64,000 nucleotides of DNA from contig NC_134933.1 in NCBI RefSeq assembly GCF_051020765.1, positions 11,443,461-11,507,460 on the forward strand. The letters are read 5' to 3'. This document shows, piece after piece, positions 57,559 to 64,000 of this stretch. Within the stretch, counting starts at the first letter, position 1, and each line of letters begins with the position of its first letter. A program made the translations under genes and the position numbers. The DNA is from Lasioglossum baleicum (Eukaryota > Arthropoda > Insecta > Hymenoptera > Halictidae). A model generated the notes under the pieces. It searched no databases. It saw nothing but the letters and a program-made list of their open reading frames with translations, and had not been told where the DNA came from.

Positions 57559-60500
57559 GTAAGAATTTTATCTCGTTCATGTAATTTAGTACTGTCCAAC
57601 ATCGGTTTCTTTATGACCGCTACTGCCCACAAGTGCTTAGAGAGCCTTAAGGATACATAATGTGTGTAGAAAGTATTCGTACACCTTTCAAAAACGAATG
57701 ACTTTTTATTTTTACCACGCTTATATTAGCTTGCCGAGTTGTTGTTGTATGCGTCAAATCTTGTAATTGAATTTTAAATCACTTGCCGATGAGCTAGAGA
57801 CTTGAAACTTCAAACATAACACAGAACTGGACGACAATCCAATATTAAAAAACAAATTTTTAAAAAACTGTGCGTTCAGGAGAACAAATTTTTTAATATT
57901 AACCGTCACACATCGTCGCGCGACACTCGGTAGTACGTCATCGCGTTCAGCGATCCTCACTCCGCACACCAGCGCTCCCTACTCCACTACGCGTTCCCAC
58001 TCCGACTCATCCCCACTCCACTGACCCATTTTGCACCGAAAGAGCTCAGTCAGTGTGGTGTTCCGTTTATTCAGTTCCATTCCGGACAATTTCGGACTCC
58101 ATCAAGAGACGTCGTCTCTCGGAGTCATCCTCTCATTCTATCTCGTGTATTTCCATATCTTACTATTTCATACCAGTATTACTATATCTTGCGTTCCATT
58201 TAAAAGAGACTAAAAAGTAGAAAATAAAAAATATATAAATAAACTTTTTAAAAACCCCGCTTATATTAAAATGCACTAAAAAGGAGAAAATAATTTTTTT
58301 AGACATTAGTGACTACAAATAAAAGCGTGGAGCGCCCACGAACATTACGTCAATACAGTTTAGCGTTCAACGCTTTTATTTATAGTCACCAATGTCTAAA
58401 AAAATGATTTTCTGCTTTTTTAGTGCATTTTAATATAAGAATGGTTTTTAAAAAGTTATTTTATATATTTTTTTATTAATATTTTTTATCTGTGCCGGTA
58501 ATGAAAATCTAGAAGGTGTCTCTGGTAGGTCTAAGCAAGTTATTGTACCAAGTTTCGTCGAAATCGATCAAGGATTTATGAAATATAATTGATTGAAAGA
58601 AGCAAAAATTCTAAGAATCTGCGGAATTTAAAGATTTTTACAACCACAGATATTATGAAAAAAATCGTTGGAGAAAGAAATACGTAAATACTCGTTATTT
58701 TTCTGAAATAATGTAAAATAGGCAAACTTGTCCATATTGAGTACGTGACGTCCACTCGGCTAAGAATCCGAAGTCCTGTTGGCTGTCGTGACGACCTTCG
58801 ACGGATCCGCGACAGCGAAGTTTTGTATGAGCAAAATGAAGACGTTGAGAAACCTAAATATAGAGCCGATCGCGCAAATAGAATGCCGCCAGTCAGTGAC
58901 TCTGTCCGATTTTGAGCCATCTCCCCGTTTTCCTTCTTTCTTCCTCTTCCTATTTTTCTGGCTGGCCGTCCTCGCTCAACCGGAATAATATCCACGTTGA
59001 CATCATACGCACACGTAGCGGGTACGTGAATCTCGCGCGACACACATCGACGAACCGGTGAACCTTTGCCAAGTCTTCTCAATCGCGACAAATCACCGCG
59101 AATACGCCGGCCGATCGGGAGCTGATCATTCGGCATACTCGCCAGCCGATTAAAACCACTCCCGGTATGCCTTTCAATCTCCCTTTCCATCACGGGCATA
59201 GAAAGCAACAGTTATCTTTTTAGAAAAAATTCTGTTGGAAATTCTATGTTTCGTTTAACACTAAACCTACCGCTGTCGGTCAAATGACCGGTTTTATATT
59301 TTCCATTTCATAATTAATGAAATTATGAAGTTGCTTACGTGGAAATTGGTTCGATAAAATTCTGTATCCAAGCACATATTGTTGTAAAAATTGCACAAAA
59401 TCGAAATAAATAGAGCCTCGTCATTTTTGCAAACTAAAACATGTTAATCGTTGTTAGTGTTCAGTACGTTTAGTGTTAAAAGCATTAAAAGTATCGGTAA
59501 ATGTCGCCTTATAAAAATGGCAACACTGAATTTATTCAGATTGCTCATAAGTAGACTGCGGAAGTTTATGCAATTTTCAATTTTTGTAGGTACACTTTGA
59601 GAAAGAGAAATCATGTAAATTCTTATTGTCAGTAGCCTTTGTCGTTCTGAAAAAAAAGTTTTCAGAAGCCGTAAATGCGTAAAGATCCTCAGACTACTCA
59701 TGATTTTCCATTTTAGTTTCCAAAAATGAATTTTTATACTTTCAATAATTGTAAAAATAGATGCCGCTCATTTGACCGTGGCGTGGTAGGTTTAGCGTTA
59801 GCCCTTCTACAGCGGAACCTGGGTCTATCCTGACCCAGAATAGCAGCGTTAGATCCCCGGGCCACGTGAGTATAGATCTCTCGCGAAAATATAACGATAC
59901 CGGGCACCGGCATTTTGTTATCTTCCTATTTTATGCATTTCTGCGTAGTATCGTGTTTCCAGGCGCGGAACGTAAAATGCGGCGTCAGAATGAAGATCGA
60001 AACAGACATTTCAGGACGTATCTCGTTATCTCTTGGAGGATTTCGAGAAAGGAGATTAGATGGTTCTACTTTCCCGCATATCCTCTGTACACCGTGTTGC
60101 ATACATAAGAGTCAGAGATCTATTTCAGAGGAGTTTATCTCCAGCTCGTTCGTGGGAAGAAACAGCGTCACCTTACCTCAACGCCATTGTCTCCTCTCAG
60201 ATCCTCTTTACCACAATCGTTCCACTATACACACAGACGAGGTTCAGTCGTTTGGACAAACGTGAACAACGATTTACACAGAGTTGCCGACATTTAAAAA
60301 ACCCGGTCAGTTTTAATCGAAGGAAATCATTTCTTGCGTGACAGGTAGCATCTCGGGAAATTATTATCAATTATAGTAATGAGTAATGTAGCAAGAGATC
60401 ATTTACTGTTGTTTGTATATTACAGTAATGAGTGAAACTCGACATCAATCTTCTTGCCAGTTGATTATTATGTAAAATGAAAATTGTCTAGACCAACTCT

Positions 60501-63500
60501 AGGAAACAGAAATCAAAGAAAAATCATAATCACTTAAAAATAATGTAGCAATCTTCTGAAATTCTTCTAATAGCTTAACAGTTTTCCATTTCACCTGTTC
60601 ATGTTTATCAAATGTTTGATCGTGCTTTCGCGAAGATGGGCGAGGAATGTACAATACAATCTGAATTAGGAAAAATTTATTTCACAACGGGGCAAGATGA
60701 AATTACCTTGTAGAGGCGAGTTCTACTTCCTACGTTTCGTTTTATGTGCCGCGGCAAAAAGCGGTCTTTGATTCTCTTTATACACGAAGCCACTTCATAG
60801 GCTTTACGGTCTCATTTGTTCCGCTTCTTTCGTACTGTATCGAACGAGGAAGTAAAACTTTAAATTGATCTAAACACATAAATTGTCTCCTTTTTCTTCG
60901 TTGTAACCCGTAAATTAGGAGTAAAGTACTTTGTATGTTCAAATGAGAACATCATCGCTAGATATAACTAGATCCCTCTTCCTCGTGTTACTTAAATGCC
61001 TTCAGCGAAAGTATGCACGCGTTCTCTTCTTCGTATCTCGGAGAATACAAAGTGCGCATGAAATTAAATAAAAACATTTCGCTCCCATCATGATGACTAT
61101 AACTGTGCACGGAAGTTGTAAAACGCGATCCTGCAGTTTTCATAACTCTGTGGCATCTAGTATTAAATGTGAACGGCACTCTTTTCTTTTAAATTGAAAT
61201 ATAATTTCTTTCTCTGTAATCTGCTGTCGGACGAAATTCTACACTTCTCGGTAGCATAACATGGTGCTGAATTCTTGGACGAAATTCCAATACCATGTTA
61301 ACACTCGTACAGCTAATTTATTGCTGATTAGAAAGTTGTGATATGTCGATTTCAACGTTCAGCAATTATTGGGAGTTCATTTTTGGAGCTCTCGTATGTT
61401 GCCAGTAGATGCGGAAATTCGACGACGAGCAACTTCTGCGTGCAGGTATTCGTTGGACATGTACAATTTGTTTAATCTCCGTCGATTCACCTCGTATTTA
61501 TTTAAACTTGCCAGTGGAAATTCAACGACGAGCAACTTCTTCGTGCAGGTATTTCTTGGACATGTACAATTTGTTTAATCCTCGTAGATTCACTACGTAT
61601 CCATTCAATCTTGTAAGTGGAAATTCGAAGACGAGCAATTTCTACGTGAGGGTATTTGTTGTACATGTACAATTTCTTTAATCCTCGTAGATTCACTTCG
61701 TGTCTATTCAAACTTACCAGTGGAAATTCGAGATATAACGGTATGAATGATCCACATGGACAAATTGACGAACATATTTTGATGAACAAATACCTCAGAT
61801 CAAAACCACGGCGAATATATTTTGATGAACGAATACCTCACATCGATCTTCCTGATCGAATTCCTGCAGATTCCAATTTGTTTAATCCTCGTAGATTCAC
61901 TCCGTATCCATTGAATCTTGTCAGTGGAAATTCGAAGACGAGCAACTTCCTCGTGCAGGTATTTGTTGTACATGTACAATTTCTTTAATCCTCGTAGATT
62001 CACTTCGTGTCTATTCAAACTTTCCAGTGGAAATTCGAGATATAACGGTATGAATGATCCACATGAACAAATTGACGAACCTATTTTGATGAAAATAGGT
62101 CAGATCGGTCCTCGTGATCGAATTCCTTCAGATTCCACATGAAACCCACAGCTCGTTTGTTTGCAGGAAAGCCTGCCGCCATCAAGCTCGAGGGAGGAGT
62201 CTCAGGAGCGAAGGCAGAAGAGGAACTCTCGGGAGAACGACTTGCGGGAACGTTTAACGGAGAAATCCTTGGAGAGTCCTGTGGTGGACTTGAGTTCGAG
62301 CATCGCGGATTGTTGTTGCATAGGTCCGCGATCCCGTCTGCCGTTGCCGCGGATCCCTCCGTCGACGGTGACGGCGTCGTCGTACACGTCGTCGACGTGT
62401 GGTGCGGCCGTCGTCGGAGGAAGTGTAGGTGGAGCTGGAGGTGGCGGTGGAGGAGTAGGTGGACAGACTACTCCGTTTCCTGGGCCTCCCACGTCTTCGA
62501 ACAACCGTGGTGCTGCCGGCATGGAACAGCCGGCGACGCTGACGACGCCAACGACGTCGGCGCAACCGTTGGTGAACTCTAATAATAACCAAGGGATGCT
62601 GCAAACGTCGGTGGGGAACAGCACTGGCCAGCACCATCCACCACAATCGTCCGCAACTGTAACGGCAGCGGTACCGTCCTCCTCGTCGTCATCCTCCTCG
62701 ACGTCGTTCAACGCGTCGACCAACGTCCCGACGCTGCAGTCCGTCTCGGTGCCGCGGCAGCTCGCGCAGTGGACCAAGCATCAGACCCTGAAGCTGCAGG
62801 TATACACCTATATTGTGTCCATCTAGCTCGACAAATATTGTCTCCTCCTCGATCAACCGAATCGACAGTCGTCCAAGCATCAGACCCTGAAGCTGCAGGT
62901 ATACTTCGTCGTCGTGTCCACCTAGCTGTTCAATCTTCTCGATCAACCGAATTGACAGTCGTCGATCGTTGGAATCGGAACGTTGCGTTGTGCTGTTAGG
63001 CTCGTTAATGGAGGATATTTTTGGTGAGCCGTCGATGGAGGGACCGCGGCCCCGTGGAAAAACTGTTGTGATTTCGTAAGAGTGAGTCGGATGGTAGGAA
63101 TTTGGGACGATGTGTCTTCGACCTGGGACGCTTTGTGTCAAAACTTGAGAGGTGGGTTATACTGTGACTGCTATAGACGCAGCTCTTTTAATGGCTGCGG
63201 ACATAGTAAGACACGTTCCGAGAACATTCGGTGTGAGTCGCACGCCTCACTTCTTCGTTCCCTTGTTTCCATCGATATCTCTTTCCACGGACGGTGTCGG
63301 TCTCTCGAATACTCGCTTCTGCGTTTTATCGCGGTTGTGCCAGAATTTTCGATAGGTCTCCACGTTCCAAGGTAGGAATTTCTTCTTCAAACACTTCGAT
63401 CCGAGGATTACGAAGACGATTAACATGTCGTCGAGTCGCTAATCCGTTTAATTAGCTATTTGCTTTAATTTACGAATTTCAACGAGACAGCCCGAACAAG

Positions 63501-64000
63501 AGAATAGAATTGATCGTGAAAAAGTGGCCTAGAGAATCGGAAACTCGTACGTACGATACGTAGGTGTCTAGTCGAACAGCGATATTCTATTTCGGTCGTC
63601 ATCTGTCTTTTCCCTTGCGGCAGGCACGAGGCAGCGCACGTTGCGCAGCACAGTCGATTCAAAAATTGGACTGGCTACAAGTGCATGATCTTAGGATGCG
63701 TCTTGACGTGAGCTTCTGATCTGAAGTTTGGTTCAACTGGAGGGGGGATTAATGAAAGGATTTTTGTCTCTGAGGAGAATTGATAAGAGGCATTGACTTT
63801 TTTTTTTAATTCAGGAACCAGCAGTGATAGCGGTGGACCGATTGCACAGGTTCCGATGGAGCGGGGGCGGAGGAGGAAGCGGCAAGAAGTCCTCTTCCGC
63901 CCCCCGGAGCGACAAGGCTGAGCGCCTTCGAGAGCTCACCGAAAAACTGAAGGGCCCAGCACCGGTACCACCCCCAAGACGACCTTCCAGGGTGCAAGCA
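57397..64000 (+). CDS. N-terminal part of a large unidentified gene (3 coding exons, continues off the edge)
   Basis: Coding exons 57397-57558, 62167-62799 and 63815-64000 (open at the edge) join in phase 0 and give 327 residues so far. The start ATG at 57397 is the first in-frame start after a TGA at 57391, within an exon whose acceptor is at 57377. Splice sites: CAG|GTAAGA, TTTGTTTGCAG|GAA, CAG|GTATAC, TTTTAATTCAG|GAA. The N-terminus is Gly-rich, then comes a charged stretch (RREESQ-type, near residues 60-85), long Ser/Thr/Pro/Gly and poly-Ser low complexity, a basic W-containing stretch (QLAQWTKHQTLKLQ), and a helical KAERLRELTEKLKG followed by a Pro-rich PAPVPPPRRPSR that could bind SH3 domains. 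The poly-Ser and Gly runs and proline-rich tail suggest a scaffold or signalling protein. I do not recognise the family. Confidence 0.8.
57662..58600. mobile_element. Intronic fold-back element and its outer tails
   Basis: The core at about 58210-58480 has inverted arms (CGCTTATATTAAAATGCACT, AAAAAGGAGAAAATAATTTT, AGACATTAGTGACTA) around GGAGCGCCCACGAACATTAC. It is a relative of the 32815-33250 element. The stretch near 57710-57780 (ACCACGCTTATATTAGCTTG, TGTATGCGTCAAATCTTG) matches, inverted, the 33300-33400 tail. The core lies within the first intron of the plus-strand gene. Confidence 0.65.
58576..59208 (-). other. Longest open frame in the window, intronic, opposite strand
   Basis: The frame is open over 210 codons (first ATG about 59199), of which the first 130 are Arg/Gly/Ser-rich and the last 60 hydrophobic (FFIISVVVKIFKF). 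It lies inside the first intron of the plus-strand gene. No domain or splice-bounded exon is seen. The C-terminal AT-rich part looks like non-coding sequence read through, so I favour chance. Confidence 0.15.
59259..59797. mobile_element. piggyBac-like element with terminal repeats, interrupted by a MITE
   Basis: TTAA (59255-59258) then CACTAAACCTACC and CGGTCAAATGACC at the left. At the right are GCTCATTTGACCG, GGTAGGTTTAGCG and TTAG (59798-59801, one base off TTAA). An internal partial end GTACGTTTAGTGTTAA at about 59466-59481 suggests two copies or an internal rearrangement. A hAT-type MITE is nested at 59552-59695. Confidence 0.7.
59552..59695. mobile_element. TAGACTGCGGAT-family MITE, 144 bp, nested
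   Basis: Left TAGACTGCGGAAGTTTATGC, right GCGTAAAGATCCTCAGACTA. Flanks CTCATAAG / CTCATGAT, 6 of 8. It interrupts the piggyBac-like element, so it is younger. Confidence 0.75.
59805..61400. other. Intronic, no gene
   Basis: Part of the 4.6-kb first coding intron of the plus-strand gene. Frames at 59866-60341 overlap in three frames with no domain; the remainder is AT-rich. No other feature seen. Confidence 0.45.
61413..62100. repeat. 103-bp tandem repeat with a 307-bp higher-order unit
   Basis: GGAAATTC starts units at 61413, 61516, 61619, 61722, 61926 and 62029, spaced 103 bp except for one 204-bp step. The 61619-61925 block recurs as 61926-62100 and beyond (307-bp higher-order unit). Units carry GACGAGCAACTTC, GTACATGTACAATTT and CCTCGTAGATTCAC. 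GTGCAGGTATT, a donor-like sequence, recurs in three units (61438, 61541, 61953). The array sits just upstream of the 62167 exon. The frames in it are a consequence of the repeat. Confidence 0.85.
62167..62799 (+). CDS. Second coding exon of the large plus-strand gene (low complexity)
   Basis: 211 codons, phase 0 at both ends. It begins ESLPPSSSREESQE and runs through PLPRIPPST, a Gly run near 62430-62460 (VGGAGGGGGGVGG), NNRGAAGMEQPATLTTPTT, QHHPPQSS, poly-Ser around 62680-62700 and QSVSVPRQLAQWTKHQ. Ends CTGAAGCTGCAG|GTATAC. The large minus-strand frames here are mirrors of it. Codon bias towards G/C at third positions sets it apart from flanking intron. Confidence 0.8.
62775..62975. repeat. 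99-bp tandem duplication spanning the exon's donor
   Basis: CAAGCATCAGACCCTGAAGC TGCAGGTATAC ends the exon (donor GT at 62800) and is repeated at 62874-62904 (donor GT at 62899), exactly 99 bp later. The following intron sequence (CGTGTCCA.CTAGCT, TCGATCAACCGAAT.GACAGTCGTC) is also duplicated. Use of the second donor would add a TAG at 62824 in frame. Confidence 0.9.
63815..64000 (+). CDS. Third coding exon of the large plus-strand gene, open at the right edge
   Basis: Starts after TTTTTTTTTAATTCAG and reads EPAVIAVDRLHRFRWSG, a Gly/Ser/Lys stretch, KAERLRELTEKLKG and PAPVPPPRRPSRVQA to the end of the window. No stop and no donor is reached. The pattern of a charged helix followed by Pro-rich sequence suggests a linker to later domains. 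A minus-strand frame over the same bases is a mirror. Confidence 0.75.

Noticed and set aside
61409..61988. Open frames across the 103-bp repeat
   Set aside because: They arise from the tandem repeat itself and change frame between units.
62202..62777. 191-codon minus-strand frame
   Set aside because: Exact mirror of the plus-strand exon 62167-62799, whose splice sites and phase fit the neighbouring exons.
1..64000. CRISPR array, operon or prokaryotic defence system
   Set aside because: No regularly spaced short identical repeats with unique spacers and no prokaryotic gene layout; the tandem repeats seen are eukaryotic minisatellites.

Overview
This looks like a piece of an insect nuclear genome. 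The base composition is mixed: long AT-rich stretches alternate with CpG-containing, GC-richer blocks. Genes have introns, splice sites follow GT/AG, and transposon relics are dense. One gene is a four-pass membrane protein of an arthropod family (DUF4728 / Pasiflora type). A hymenopteran would fit, but the sequence does not prove it. There is no prokaryotic organisation, operon or CRISPR array.

Only two protein-coding genes are well supported. (1) At 39318-40328 on the minus strand is a compact, complete five-exon gene for a 169-residue tetraspan membrane protein. All splice junctions read through cleanly. (2) From 57397 to the right edge on the plus strand is the 5' part of a larger gene. 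Three coding exons (57397-57558, 62167-62799, 63815-64000 and beyond) are all in phase 0 and encode a Gly/Ser/Thr/Pro-rich N-terminus that I do not recognise. A TATA-containing, GC-rich block ending in a donor at 50361 is a plausible upstream 5' leader for it, and a second GC-rich block at 44.4-46.5 kb is another possible leader.

Almost everything from 1 to 39 kb is gene-poor and filled with small non-autonomous DNA transposons and repeats made from them. The main family is a roughly 115-205 bp MITE (miniature inverted-repeat transposable element) with ends TAGACTGCGGAT...ATCCGCAGTCTA and 8-bp target duplications of hAT type. It has about 15 copies across the window. Other elements are palindromic hAT-like, piggyBac-like (TTAA), mariner/Tc1-like (TA) and pogo/Tigger-like elements, fold-back elements, and one 5'-truncated LINE/SINE tail with a 15-bp target duplication. 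Several are nested: at 19780-20514 four elements sit inside one another, so their order of insertion can be read.

I found no new biochemical system. The most interesting points are the MITE family and its conversion into tandem arrays, the four-level nest, and a 99-bp tandem duplication that copies the splice donor of the 62167-62799 exon. A conserved 160-bp block that reads as the same peptide in two distant places is also of note.
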